Shown here: piece by piece, positions 1 to 11,353 of the stretch
How the letters are laid out: each line of letters starts with the position of its first letter
Numbering within the stretch: the first letter of the stretch is position 1
DNA from: Mesaphorura yosii
Taxonomy: Eukaryota > Arthropoda > Collembola > Poduromorpha > Tullbergiidae
Assembly: GCA_009869945.1 (NCBI GenBank)
Contig: WIXG01000050.1
Location: forward strand, 124,001-188,000
Direction of reading: 5' to 3'
Length of the DNA stretch: 64,000 nucleotides
Notes under the pieces: model-generated
What the model saw: only the letters and a program-made list of their open reading frames with translations
Databases searched by the model: none
Told to the model about the DNA's origin: nothing
Translations under genes and position numbers: made by a program

Positions 1-2251
1 TCCATTCTTGGCGTGCACGCAGAAGTTTTCTGCAGATCTCGGACATTCCTTTATGAAAATTTTGAGTTGGATATCGCCTTTGGTTGTATGAATGGTTGCA
101 TTCTCGTAGACCTTCTGGGAAACTGAACATGGAGAAATTCATCAATAATTAACAATACGCCTGATGTGCAATTATTATGAATTTATTCTATATACTTACC
201 GGCGTCGTCTGTAGCTGAAATTATATCCTCCTTTGAAGGTTTCTCGTTAAATACATCTCGACTTGTTCCACTTTCAGCATTGGTGTCTTCATCCCTTTTA
301 GTGAACATGTAGAACCGATTCTTCTTGAAAGCGGTGCAAAATAGTGTTGGATCACTTTCGGATCCAACCAGTGTCGGATTCTCAGCAGTCTCCAACTCAA
401 TTGTTGGTGCCGCGGCGGTTAGTTTCTTAGGCTTCCCTTGGAACAGTGCAATCTGAATTATGCGAAGATTTTCGGTTTTACCAATCAGCTTTACCAATCT
501 GTTCGTCACAATGTTTACAATCTGGAAAAGGAAAATTCTCATTTAGCTTTCCTTACGAAGTGCGATTCAATAATGCTAAGACCTGTGCCATGCCATACCT
601 TAACGCCCAACACAGTTGGGTACATCAAGAAGCTTGAAGTGTCGTCGAATAGCATGTTGGTAAATTTCATGAAGTCCGATTTCTCCAGTTCTCGCTCCGT
701 TGCCATTCTTCGCCCAAATTCCATGGCTGGAATTAACTGCTTCGAGTTTTGCAGTTCAATGGTTACGCTCAGCCCTTCGTCAAACACGCGTATCAGTTTT
801 CCTGTGCTGAATTTAAACAGGCACACTCGCCTGTCCGATGTGAGCGTTGCAAAATACCCTCCATTTGGTGAAATGGTCAGCGTCAAGAGTGTAAGCTTGT
901 TCTGTACAAATTCGAACAAATCCGTGTCGAGCTTTGAGTCGAAAGAAACGCTGGGCCTTTTAGGGAACTCAAAGTCGTCTTTCAAGCTAGACCAGTACTC
1001 AATCATCGCTGTTGAATCGACTGAAATGACAACGTCGTGAACAGCAGAGTATTTGATAATCGTAACAGGATTCCGGTGTATTGCCGAAAGGACTTTAATC
1101 GGAGTAGATGTCGACTGTGACGAATCATAGATGTAAATCTCATTCGTAGTCATTGTGGATCTGCGAAGGATAGGATTTTAAATTAGATAAATGTGTTCGG
1201 ATTCCAAATAACAAAGATTAAGATTACGTACACTGCCAACGCTGTGACTGCATCTCCAGAACGATGAATCCACTCCGCAGTTCGTGGCTCGTAATCCAAT
1301 TTCATCATGTTGATCATGTCTGAAAATTCCAAAGTCAAAGGTCGCGTCAAAACACAATACTACGTCTCTTCTCACGGCACTTACCAAAATTAACAACATC
1401 AAAAACTTTCAAACTTTTGTCGTTCGATATTGAAACGAGTAATGTTCCAGTAGAGTTAACAGCAATTGCTTGGATATTTCCTAAATGAGATCTGAAATGT
1501 TTGACGAATTCAATTCCAAGTTCTTGTTTCTTCCAAAATTTGATGTGACCGTCTTGACTTGCAGTAATCACAAAGTCTGTCCTAAAATCAAATTAAAGTC
1601 CGTTACTGCTAAAAGTCAGATTGATTGCACTGATTGCCTACTTACTTTGTAACAGCCAAGTGCACAACCACATCACGGTGCATGTAGCTTCGTTCGTAGT
1701 ACTCGGCGCTTGGCAAATTGTCGATGTAAATGTTTTCAAATTCAAGAACTGTTGAAAAGCATTGAAGCATCATTAGTCATTCGGGTTGCATTAGTCAATT
1801 TCTTAAAACAATGGAGCCATGGGCTGTGGACATGTCTTGGCGTACCCTTCTTTTTCTTCTGCGGGACCATCACGATTTCATCTTGCCGGCCTTCTTTGGC
1901 AACTTCTGCATCCGCCTCTCCAACTTCGACCGAAACCTCCGAAGTTGGTGCCGGTTGTGGTCCTATGTCATCATCGCTTTTGTCACCACCCTTATCTGCG
2001 CCTGGTGTGTTCACTGTAACTCCTCCGGCTGCGGGAGCGCCCGCTTCCCTACTAATCGGTGGCGGATCGGAATTGTTTGAAGCTTTCTTGTTATCAGTAG
2101 AAGACTCCGGGTCCAGTTTACGTTTCCTGCTCTGCCCCTCGTCCTTCCTCTGCTCATGCTCATCTTCCGACGACGATGATGATGAACCAGAGGAGGATGA
2201 GGACGAAGATGACCCAGAAGATGAAGATGACGATGACGACGACTTTGGCAT
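1..2251 (-). CDS. PPWD1: PPWD1 homologue: spliceosomal WD40 / cyclophilin peptidyl-prolyl isomerase (C-terminus cut by window edge)
   Basis: Exons on the minus strand: 2251-1846, 1748-1646, 1581-1385, 1319-1232, 1160-599, 521-200 and 122-1. Introns are 64-97 bases, all GT-AG, and phases agree throughout, giving 600 codons. An acidic poly-Ser start is followed by the WD40 region, with PPWD1-typical stretches ([59 protein letters not shown]). The last visible exon opens the cyclophilin domain ([14 protein letters not shown], then [10 protein letters not shown]). About 150 residues, including the catalytic Arg and Trp region, lie beyond base 1. PPWD1 family members are nuclear and spliceosome-associated. 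The start is the ATG at 2251, head to head with the E2 gene. The last junction uses the acceptor at 123-125, because a nearer AG would break frame. The poly-Ser head is longer than in the human protein. Confidence 0.93.
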
Positions 2252-2902
2252 CCTTCCACAGACAACTGCAACCGCACTGCGTTAACTTTTACGCAACCAA
2301 AACGATACTTGTACGTTGTCTTGTCTGGCTGGACGGGTCCAGCAGGAGGTTCACACGTCAAGTCACGGATTAATTGCGCAAATGACAGGCGAATGCAATT
2401 GCAAATTCAATAAATTGATAACTTCAATCGAATACGTAGCGCATTCATAAAATGCGTTCGGTTTAAACTCGCGGTGCCAGCAAGTTCATCCATGCACAAT
2501 TTTGAACAATTGGAAGCGGTGTTGAGTTGAGTGCAAAAAACGTACGACTCGTGTCAAGTCGAACTGTGCCTCTTGTCTTGAGACGTACGAGTACTTACGC
2601 TTTAATTAACATCAAGCTTCGCGATCATGATTCCTAATATTCTAGAAAGGTCTTCAATTTACTAATTTCTTTGTGACTGCTGCAGTGACTGGCCCAAGGA
2701 CATTCAACATCGGTGGCTCCTTTTGTCTGATCTTCGAAGTTCGTGATTTCGTGAACAGTGAAGACGAGGGTGTCAAGTCAAGCCAAGGGATAGGCACACA
2801 TTGCATCTTCTGCCTCATCTGTCAGAAATCTCCTAACCATTAGCCAGTGACCATCGATCGAACTTTAACTTACTTCAGAAAACACAAGATCTTATCGTAA
2901 CC
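2252..2902. promoter_or_regulatory. Probable shared promoter of the PPWD1 (-) and UBE2T-like (+) head-to-head pair
   Basis: These 651 bases separate the two start codons, and no coding exon is visible. Both 5' UTRs and both promoters must lie here or use short upstream introns. I see no convincing TATA box. Divergent housekeeping pairs commonly share such a region, so the regulatory role is inferred from gene layout only. Confidence 0.5.
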
Positions 2903-3657
2903 ATGCAACGACTAGCGAGATTCAAGAAAGAACTGGAGATGTTGACCAAAAACCCACCGCCAGGTAAGTCTGAACGAACGCGTCTCACGTCGACAGGTCG
3001 CAATGCCAATGGAGCCTAACGGACACTCATTCATTTTGCAGGAATCCATTGCTGGCAAGAAAATGATTCCACAGAAGCGTTGATGGCTCACATTTCCGGA
3101 CCGCCAGGCTCACCTTACGAGAAAGGACTTTTTCAAGTTGAGGTCATTTTAAGTGACAGGTGAGTTGGAGTTGCTAGAAAAAGTCCCCCCAGTGCACACA
3201 CTCGAAGAACGTTCGACACATGTCGCTTTGCGAATTATGATTGACATGAACTAAATGAGCTAGCAGATAAAATTGGATTGCTTTCAGATATCCGTTCACA
3301 CCTCCGCTTGTAAGATTCATCACACCAGTCTATCATCCGAATATTGATCCATCCGGCCGAATCTGCCTCTCCGCGTTGAAGCCGAAGCCAACCGGTACTT
3401 GGACTGTCACGATGAACATTCCAGTTGTAAGTAAAATTTCCCATCGTGTACAACATTCTGGTCTCTTTTAATTAATTAGTGAACGCTGCATCGTATTTTC
3501 ACAGGTCCTCAGCGCAATTCGAATTCTTCTGGCAGAACCAAATTTGTCGGACCCGCTTATGGCAGACATTGCAAAGGAGGTTGCTGAAGACTATCCAGTT
3601 TTTCGCAGTAAGGCTGAAGAAGCTACTCTTAAACACGCAGTTAAGAGGACAGATTAA
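2903..3657 (+). CDS. UBE2T: Ubiquitin-conjugating enzyme E2, UBE2T-like
   Basis: Exons 2903-2963, 3042-3159, 3288-3426 and 3505-3657 join in frame to 156 residues. The protein is a single UBC fold. It starts MQRLARFKKELEML like UBE2T. It has HPN at 76-78 and the active-site cysteine at residue 86 in GRICLSAL, the same position as human UBE2T. The PPGI(H/T)CWQ stretch near residue 20 and LLAEPNLSDPLMADI in the C-terminal half are also UBE2T-like. In vertebrates UBE2T pairs with the E3 FANCL to monoubiquitinate FANCD2/FANCI in crosslink repair. That role is carried over by homology. The human basic C-terminal extension is short here (HAVKRTD). It shares an upstream region with PPWD1 and ends 234 bases from the convergent NDUFB8 stop. 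A UBE2D-type E2 is less likely given the N-terminus. Confidence 0.9.
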
Positions 3658-3891
3658 AGTGCGTTCATTTCATCTAATCTATTTCATTGGTATTTTCATT
3701 GTCATTTTGTACTTCTCCTAATGTTACACGCAGTATTGTGCCTCCAGTAAAATGTAAGACTGAAACAAACTTCATGTACCTTGTCACGCCTTTTATTTAC
3801 GTACGTGTTTCGAAGTTTCGACATTTGTAGTAATTGACTTGAACTTTCTACAGTAAGAACTTAACATCTCAAACTAACTGCTAAAATTCTG
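3658..3891. other. Convergent 3' ends of UBE2T-like and NDUFB8
   Basis: The two stop codons are 234 bases apart. TTTATT at 3792-3797 is AATAAA on the minus strand and is the likely NDUFB8 poly(A) signal. No clear AATAAA for the plus-strand gene is visible before the NDUFB8 coding end, so the two 3' UTRs may overlap. Confidence 0.5.
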
Positions 3892-4624
3892 TTATTCCAC
3901 ATCAAAAGTGTAGTGCGCTTTACCATCGCCTGGCATCTGTTTCGGCATTTTCTTGCCAACCTGAATTCGATACCTTTCTCCAATTTGAAACAGAATCCAG
4001 AACCCACCCATCCACGCAATGAACCAAACGTACTGAGCCCACAGTGGGACCAGAAACCTGAAAGAATTAGTCAGTCAATGCATTAACATGGTCAGAAGTC
4101 AATCACTATCAACATGCAAATGCAAACTTTCGTGAACTTTAAGTAATCGCCCACCTTTCATTAGGATTGAATCGGTCTTCACCATACAAATCAATGTCAA
4201 CATGCAGTGGTTCGCCGAAATGCCTCTTCATGGAGTCGATTTCGTACAGCTCATTTGAGTCCCTTTCTTCGGCCGCAACAATTGGCAGTTTGGGGTAGTC
4301 ACCGTATCCAAATCCGTCGTCCGGATAAGGTTCATAGTCCTCTCTCAGCAGTCCGTACTTCTTGGCAGCTGCGATCTTCTCTTCTTCGGTCTAAGAGCAT
4401 GCAATGGCCAAGCTTAACAGCATCATCCTACTCAACTGCTTCAACTACTCTTTCTGGATTCTGAAACTCACCTTTGGGTACGGGCCAGGACGCCAATCGC
4501 GATTCCAGTAACCAGTACCAGGCTGATGCGCCTCTCTTACAGCAGTGATGACATTGGATTTCGTTAACGGAATAAGTATTGCCCTGCTGCTGATGAGCTT
4601 ACTCCGCAATAGTGCTAAAGACAT
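3892..4624 (-). CDS. NDUFB8: NADH:ubiquinone oxidoreductase subunit B8 (complex I, ASHI)
   Basis: Exons 4624-4472, 4390-4155 and 4057-3892 give 184 residues with consistent phases. The first 30 residues are rich in Arg, Ser and Leu with no acidic residue, as expected for a mitochondrial targeting sequence. The family signature EDYEPYPDDGFGYGDYPKLP sits near residue 70. One membrane helix at about 131-152 (FLVPLWAQYVWFIAWMGGFW) is followed by a short polar tail. NDUFB8 is an accessory subunit of the distal membrane arm of complex I. The length matches the family. The start is the first ATG, and it lies head to head with SMCR8, 511 bases away. Confidence 0.93.
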
Positions 4625-5135
4625 GGTGAAGCCTCGCCAGGCAGCCCCAGACTAATGTTTAACAATCAAATTTCAACTTTATTTAATTTCTTGGTAGTAA
4701 TTTATCGACCGAAATGGAACGAATTCGAAACTTGGTACGGTTTCTCTTTCACTGCTTGCGTGAGAATTTTATATACGATCTTGATTTTATCAACAGACTG
4801 TCTGCCTGCAGTTTCAAAGATGATGGGCAGAGCCACTCAACTCAGCTGCCCACTGTTTATGTTTCATCATACTACGCTTCAGCAGAAACAGAACTATGAA
4901 GCTGAGAATCAGTCACGTAATTAGTCAACATTTCGCAAATCGAAAGTTTTAACCAGCACGATCAACTCGTGTTTGTCCTGGTGGCTGGAGGGGATTCGCT
5001 TGTGAGACAGAACAATTTTGTAGTTCCATTCGCTCATTAACTTGCTCCTTTGTAAGTGACGATTCGCACCATGCAGTGGCGACTGAATTTGCTGATGTTT
5101 TATATTTTTGCTAGACGCGACAGACAGCCGAAGTT
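4625..5135. promoter_or_regulatory. Probable shared promoter of the NDUFB8 (-) and SMCR8 (+) head-to-head pair
   Basis: These 511 bases separate the two start codons. A pyrimidine tract and an AG lie at about 5105-5116, just before the SMCR8 ATG, so a 5' UTR intron for SMCR8 is possible. No other feature is visible. The role is inferred from position. Confidence 0.4.
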
Positions 5136-8101
5136 ATGATTATTACGACCGGTCAGGGCGGCCAACAAGAGCAGTCTGCTTCTGACCAGGATATTCCAGA
5201 ACCACAAATTCTATTGAGCAATTCCAGCACCAGCACCATGTCGTTGACGTATTCAGAATTCATTAATCCAATTGAGCAACTGGAATCAGTTTCGTCTGGT
5301 TCAACCGAGTACGGGTATGACACTCCACCCTCAAATGTACGGCATAATTTGCCACATGAATTCCAAGTCATTGATCTCGACGCGCCAGTGCCATTTCTGC
5401 AGGTATGTTAACTGTTGGTGGCGTTCATTTTTATCAAAAAATTAAGATTGCTTGCTTCGTTACAGAATATGGACGAAGTTAATGAAGACTTCATTCTTCT
5501 TTGCGAATTCTCTGAAATTCAGGGGCCAATTCCACTGTTAACCATTCCAACGGATGCTCTGGAAAAGACTGATATCAACTTAAATTCACTTGCTATTCAT
5601 GTGATGTTCACCGACTATCAAGTCAACACCGTGTACGCAGAATCTTATTAGGTAAACATAACGGATCTGATTGAATGACATTTTTGTAATTTGTAGTGGC
5701 CAGTTCAAAGTTACTCAAGATACTCAAGTCATGAGGACGAATGTGTTCAAGAATGTCCACGTATTTATGCAATATTTCACTTTGTATGATATCAAAGCTC
5801 GTGGCTTCGTTCGACCATTTTGTTTTGGATTTGTGACCAAAGACAACATGAAGTTGGAAACACACCTCGAAGCATTGATCCGCCATTTTAATGAAGTAAG
5901 AAGCTGAATCCAGAAAAGTATTTAATGCTGGTTGAAGCAGAAGCTCTGATCTGACCGCACTCATTGGTTTCCGACTTACAGGTTACAACGATTCTGAAAT
6001 ATGCCAATCGTAGTTGGTTCAAGGGAGAACTAAGCAATTACTTGAACAAGCTGAATAATGCGAAAGAAAACTATCCATTCATTCGCTCCTACACTCCGCC
6101 GTCCTCCGATGGTTCTAACTTGGACGATCACTTCATCCATGGAACTGAGTCGTACAACTCGGACACAATTGACGTGGACAGCTGTGGTGACACGATCAGC
6201 CTTCAGCAGATTGAGCATCAGTTTCAAGAAATTAGGAACATTTCTCAAATTATTGACTCTCTTGAAGTTAATCATTTCATTGTCGCCAAACTAAACGAGC
6301 TCAAACAAAAGTGTGCTTCGGATCCAGAATGTGCATTATCTCAAGCTATCTCCGAATTGAATTTCGTTGGAAACTCATTTTCAGCGTTGCACCTGCCACT
6401 TGTTCACCCTCTGAAGAGAAAAGGCGAAGGTCTTCGTCCGCTGACAGTGCTTGGTCAGCATGGTGCTATTCTTTTTGTTCATCGTCTGCTGGAAATCTAC
6501 ATCCAATTTAGGGAAGATTTAATATTTACCGAAATGAGTAAACTTACCGAGGATTTCAGAAAGCATACGGCGTGCGTTGATGTACACGACGAAAACGATC
6601 CTGAGGTTGATGAAGAAGCAATTGATGCCGCAACGTCGGTAACCGAGATAGTTGAACCAGGGGAAATCATTCCCAATGAACTAGAGTCAAGTGGCTCAAT
6701 AGGAAGTTTAGGAAGTCAAAATATAGAATTGCTCAACAACATTGAAATATGCCAAGTCCTTGAAAAGTTGCATATAAGTTGTCCAATAATTTCATCGACT
6801 GACAATCGAAGTGATTCCTTTGTTACATTATCAGAGTGCTCCGGCACGCTTACTCCTGTGTGGGTAAGTATATATTGCAATTTGCAAAGAAATTCATTTT
6901 CTGTAGTTGGTTTTTGCCTTACTGTTAGAATCCAAGCACAGATGGAAATGAATCGAGCTCGTACCAGACAGCTTTCGGCTCGGTGGACAGCCGAATCGTT
7001 TCTGCCACTACCGCCAACGAGAAGTGCTCTCCATCGCCATCACAGGTCCGGTCTTTGCAGGAGCATAGTGAACCCGAGGGCTCTGGCTCTGAACAATTGC
7101 TATCCACTTCAAGCAATCCTCCAAAATACAGGAATGACGAAGCCACCTATGGTATATGGGTGGATTTGGAGCCAGAGTTCTCAGAGGAAGAGGTACAACT
7201 AAATGAAGCTGCTTCATGCAGTTCGTCGTCCAATCACGCCCAGAAAGTGCCAAAATCTTCGTCGAGTTCGAATTCGACACAAACCCGAGGTTCAGTGAAT
7301 CAGTATGGAGGAGATGCATCAGGGGACGAAAGTAGCCTTATCAAAACGCTTCGAAATGCCTTCGATGTTGTTTCAGTAGAGGAGAGTTCAATTGCAGAAG
7401 TTGAGAAGAAGCACTGGTGGATTTACGCTGCAAAGACTAAACTGGAAAAGAACGATTCTGGTTACGGGCTCCTGAAATTCTTCCGCCATTTTCATTCGAC
7501 AGCTCACCACGTCCTTTATTCCATCCTCATTGGGCGTCCTGTAGTGATTTTTGGTAAAGAAACGACAAGACTGAAGATTGCCCAAATATTTAACTGCCTG
7601 ATTCCTTTCGTCCCTTGTTATCCATCGAAATCATTCAAACTACTTCAGTGGCATCAAGGAATATTGGTCGGGGCTCATTTCCAAAGCTTCAAACTCATCG
7701 GGCTCTGCCTGCCCGAACGATTGACTATTCACGAGTTAATTCATCAGAACGATCTTAGCTGCGTCACAATTTTAGACTACGAAAGCAAGAAAATATCTGG
7801 TCCCGCCTATTCTGGGGTCTTCTTTGAAAATTTCAGAAACGCAGGTTTTTGCCAAACGAAATTCTTCGACGACTTGAGCTTACTTTCGTACATCGGCAGC
7901 ATTTTGAGCGAAATCGAAGGCCAAGTGTACATGTTCAAGACTATGCTTATGGAGAGCGAAGAGAACGACAACAGCTACGACACATTCAAGTCCATTCCGA
8001 AAATCCTGAAGCAGCTCAGCCTTAAAAGCTCGGACTCTGAAATTGTGAAGCATTTGAGTCATATTTTGCTTGATCCGTCGGACTGTACTGAAATTTTCTA
8101 G
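5136..8101 (+). CDS. SMCR8: SMCR8 homologue: DENN-domain partner of C9orf72 (autophagy / Rab-Arf GAP complex)
   Basis: Exons 5136-5402, 5466-5632, 5697-5895, 5982-6863 and 6929-8101 give 895 residues (human about 937). The N-terminal uDENN/longin part carries FILLCEFSEIQGPIPLLTIP, then FMQYFTLYDIKARGFVRPFC, both close to vertebrate SMCR8. A Ser/Glu-rich linker follows. The C-terminal cDENN part from about residue 680 carries YSILIGRPVVIFGKE and SFKLIGLCLPER. In vertebrates SMCR8 binds C9orf72 and WDR41 and acts in autophagy and small-GTPase regulation. Exon 2 uses the donor at 5633 (GT|GTACGC), which gives DYQVNTVGQF. A later donor at 5652 would follow an in-frame TAG. The first 89 residues are low-complexity, and their start is less certain. 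The gene is absent from flies. Confidence 0.9.
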
Positions 8102-8815
8102 CGACAACGTCGAATCCGGCTGGACGTTGTAAACGCGTGTACGCGTTAATTGTTAGCGCATATCCAATAAATTCTATCGCTTACTACGCTATTCATGATG
8201 AAATGGTGATCGAAGACTGAATTTGAATCACTACTTTGCAACAGGACGCAATGACACACTCTTCGTTGGTTTTCATCGCATTATCACATTGTTCGAGTGC
8301 AAAATGTAATGGCTCAAGTTAGGTTAGGTTAGGCTCAAGAACAATAAGAACCGCGTTGCTGATGTCATCGTTCTCGTTAATGTTCACATGGGTTAAAAAT
8401 AAGCTTGATTCACAACCTTCATCCTTCAAGCCCCGCTCATAATGTGAACCAGCTCAGGCTCAGACTCTTGTGCATTTGTTTAGCTTGCAAGAATCTCTGA
8501 TACACTGTAGGCATGTACGAGTACGAGTGGCCATGAATAACTAACTAATGATTTCATTTATGGTACAACATCATTGCTGAGACATCCCACACACTCTCCC
8601 ATATAAGCTTGAAAGTACTAACATCTCGCTGTGAGAATTTTACTTGAAAAGGTTTAGATAATGTGATTAGCACATTTAAATCAAAGATCACAACGGACAG
8701 TCAACAGTGTTAAATAATCAGCAAGCCACTCTTCACTCAGAACTCGACTGCAACACCAGAGTTTTTGTAAAGTAAACAGTCAGACAGGCATTGCATATTG
8801 CATTGCAGGAAGAAC
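8102..8815. other. Intergenic: SMCR8 3' UTR and upstream region of the group-7-like gene
   Basis: AATAAA at 8166-8171 is the likely SMCR8 poly(A) signal, 65 bases after the stop. A short TTAGG run lies at 8319-8333. A possible acceptor (ATTGCAG) stands at about 8803-8809, just before the next ATG, so a further 5' exon of the next gene could lie here. I found no clear one. Confidence 0.5.
8319..8333. repeat. Interstitial telomere-like repeat, three TTAGG units inside a direct repeat
   Basis: Three TTAGG units (the usual arthropod telomere unit) are flanked by two copies of GGCTCAAG, at 8311-8318 and 8332-8339. The second copy shares its GG with the last unit. It could be a repair scar or chance. 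Confidence 0.5.
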
Positions 8816-9891
8816 ATGAGCGTTGCAGCGGTAGAAGAAAATATTCAGACCACAGAAGCGAGCGAATTAGACCGGCCTAAATTCTTGGACGATCTCGTGG
8901 ATGGCGTGTCCAAGAAGATATCGGATGTGAGTTTTAATAATCTTGCCGGTGGGTGCTTCGTGCTTCGTTCGTTTTGGGCAAAGTACTTATCTGATCCCTT
9001 GCAAATACTTCGACGTCTGAATGAGTTGTAAACTCAGTTAACTCAGGGTATCACCTTTGTTCCAGAAAATCTGTGATGTCACAGGGGGCGTGGTGCAGAT
9101 TCAATCCATCTTGGATGGACAAATCAAGGTCGATTTCAATGGCTACATTGACAAAGTTTTGACCAAAATGGCGGAAAAACTAGAATCCAATCAATTGGAC
9201 CAGTTTGAGTTGCCAGACCACAAAATGGCGGTGGAGAAAACAATTCTTTGTGGACTCACGATTCCGGCAGATGTCGACTTCCAAAAAGGACTGATTACGG
9301 GGCTGTCATCACTTTGTCGGATGGACGACTCCGCCCTCACAATAAACGTAAAAGAATATGCACCAATCAGTGTCGGCTGAAAAGGCATCATTTGCCAACT
9401 GACTCGTGAGTCGTGACTCGGCCTTTGTCCTTTTAGGCGTTCAGTGATCCAATCATTTCCGCCAAAGCTGTGATTGGAATCAAATCCGCGCTGATTAAGT
9501 ACTTGGCACAAGTGACCATGTTGTGCCTTTCCGAAGATGAGGCGCAAGTGACAGGAGGGTTGAAAGACGTTCAATTGAGTATTGCTTGCAGTGTCAGCAA
9601 AGAGTTTGCCGTAAGTCTTGACAAATTCGATGTTGACAGCGATGGTACCCTCGCGCTTGATTTTGGGAGGCTGGGAGAAGTGGATTTGCTGTCCAATGAT
9701 GAGGTAAGGTTCAAGATTGTTCGAATAATTGGCTAACTGGTCGGATGCCTTGACGCGATTTCGTTTTTGGTTTCATCCAGAATGACTCAGCCCTTGAAAC
9801 TCAAATCAAGACTTCCGTGAAGGAATACTTGCAGAATACGATCAAGAAGACTGCGAGAGAAATCATTGAATGCCTTCCACTGAGTCTGTAA
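8816..9891 (+). CDS. Mite group-7-allergen-like (TULIP / JHBP-like fold) lipid-binding protein
   Basis: Proposed exons 8816-8926, 9066-9371, 9437-9703 and 9781-9891 give 264 residues. The pattern resembles Der p 7-type proteins: alternating hydrophobic strands, LPDHKMAVEKTILCGL, a DPI motif in exon 3, a VQLSIACSVSKEFAVSLDKF strand, and a C-terminal amphipathic helix with Lys/Glu. These are TULIP-superfamily proteins that bind hydrophobic ligands. The ligand here is unknown. Two points are weak. The exon 2 donor (AGT|GTCGGC) is poor, and was chosen because an in-frame TGA follows at 9378. No signal peptide is visible after the ATG at 8816, although family members are usually secreted, so a 5' exon may be missing. 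AATAAA at 10098-10103 is the likely poly(A) signal. Confidence 0.65.
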
Positions 9892-10425
9892 TTCCGAACT
9901 TGTCATTTCTGAAGAGCTTACATAAAAAGAATCACCATGTTCGCAAGTTCATGATTGTGGATTTTGGCAGCATTCAGTCAGACATGCAACTCGCGTTTCG
10001 TTTCTGTATTTAAGCTGGCATCATTCTCGCCTTTTCACCACGCACACTTGCGTTTATTGTCTTCTGTCTAATTTCTTACAAAAATTAATCACCGAACAAT
10101 AAACATTTTAAACACCATTCCCAACCATTCTGATTTTTAATCGTGATTGGACCAAATCATGAATTTCATGAACGCAGACAAGAGAAGGTAGTGAGACGAG
10201 AAACCTCAAGCGAAATTATACCGGGAATTTTACTCGCTTTTGACGTCATTTCATTTTAAATTGTGTGCAAATTCGCGTATCCAGTATAAGGTGGCTGTCC
10301 ACTTCCAACTGTGTCGCAAATGGCAATGAAGTGAACTAATCTGTCTTGAATTGTTCAAGAAGGACCTGGATCACACGTCACACTTGACCTCCTCGCTTGG
10401 ATTGGAATTAACCTTCATTTGAAAA
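9892..10425. other. Intergenic between the group-7-like gene and MED29
   Basis: Contains the 3' UTR of the upstream gene (AATAAA at 10098-10103) and the MED29 promoter/5' UTR, with a TGACGTCA-type CRE octamer at about 10241-10248. Nothing else was recognised. Confidence 0.4.
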
Positions 10426-11353
10426 ATGATGCAGCAATCCGGTGGTGGACCCGGATCACAACAAATGCAGCAGCCGCAAATACCAAACATGGGCAGTGGC
10501 GGTCTGATGCACCGTGGCAGTCCGACAATGCATCAGCAGCAGGTGATGATGGGGCCTGGTGGTCAAATGCAGCATCACCATTCCCCTGCAGGACCGGATG
10601 GAGGAGTGGGCCAGGCGCAGCTGCACGGAAGGATGACAATGGAAGGTATGCACGCTGCAGCGTCGCCCCATCATCCTCAGCATACTCAGCAGCAAGGTCC
10701 TGCACCTCCCAACGTGCAGTCAGGCGGAGGACTGAACCCGAACGAGCAGCAGAAACTGGATAACATTTCCAAAGCCAAGCAGCTTATTCCAAATTTGAAG
10801 GAGTCGTGTCAGGTAAGGATCTTTTATTGATTTTGACTCTCGACTTATTTAATATGCTCATTTTAATTCTTATCTCCAGAATGTTCTGAGGACCGGGGCA
10901 CACCTTGCGTATACTAACAACGTCGTGGATAGTGGATCGTAAGTCTTATTTCTCTGGTAAAATCGTTCGAATTTACTCGACTCCAACACACCTTCTCAAT
11001 TCTTGATAGGAAACCGGTGGATGTTGACCCAAATAAATTTGAACGAGCCTACGAGGAATTCTCAACCGTATGTGACCAAATGGAAATGCACTTGGTAGGT
11101 TCCTATTCCTGCATGCTTCTAGCGCAGTTTCTACATTGTCCATCCTGTTAAATTATAATTCAAGAGGACATCCATCGAATGTTTGGCGCAAGGAATGAGT
11201 TCGCAGAGATACCTTCCCACCCCAGTCACTCAAACAAAGTTGGACCAAAGTATGACGTACCCGCAGTACCTTACCACCGTGAAGGGCCAGATTGCGTATG
11301 CAAAAGAAGTTCATGACCTGCTAACAGAAGCTGCTCAGAAAATGGTGGAATAA
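10426..11353 (+). CDS. MED29: Mediator complex subunit 29 (intersex homologue)
   Basis: Exons 10426-10812, 10880-10938, 11010-11094 and 11165-11353 give 239 residues. Residues 1-105 are rich in Gln, Met, Gly, His and Pro, a low-complexity head also seen in insect Intersex. The MED29 domain follows: QKLDNISKAKQLIPNLKES, NVLRTGAHLAYTNN, then SIECLAQGMSSQRYLPTPVT and a C-terminal helix with YAKEVHDLLTEAAQKM. MED29 is a tail-module Mediator subunit linking activators to RNA polymerase II. In flies it works with Doublesex in female differentiation. Two Met codons open the frame and I took the first. AATAAA at 11455-11460 is a likely poly(A) signal. It is convergent with IQSEC. Confidence 0.92.
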
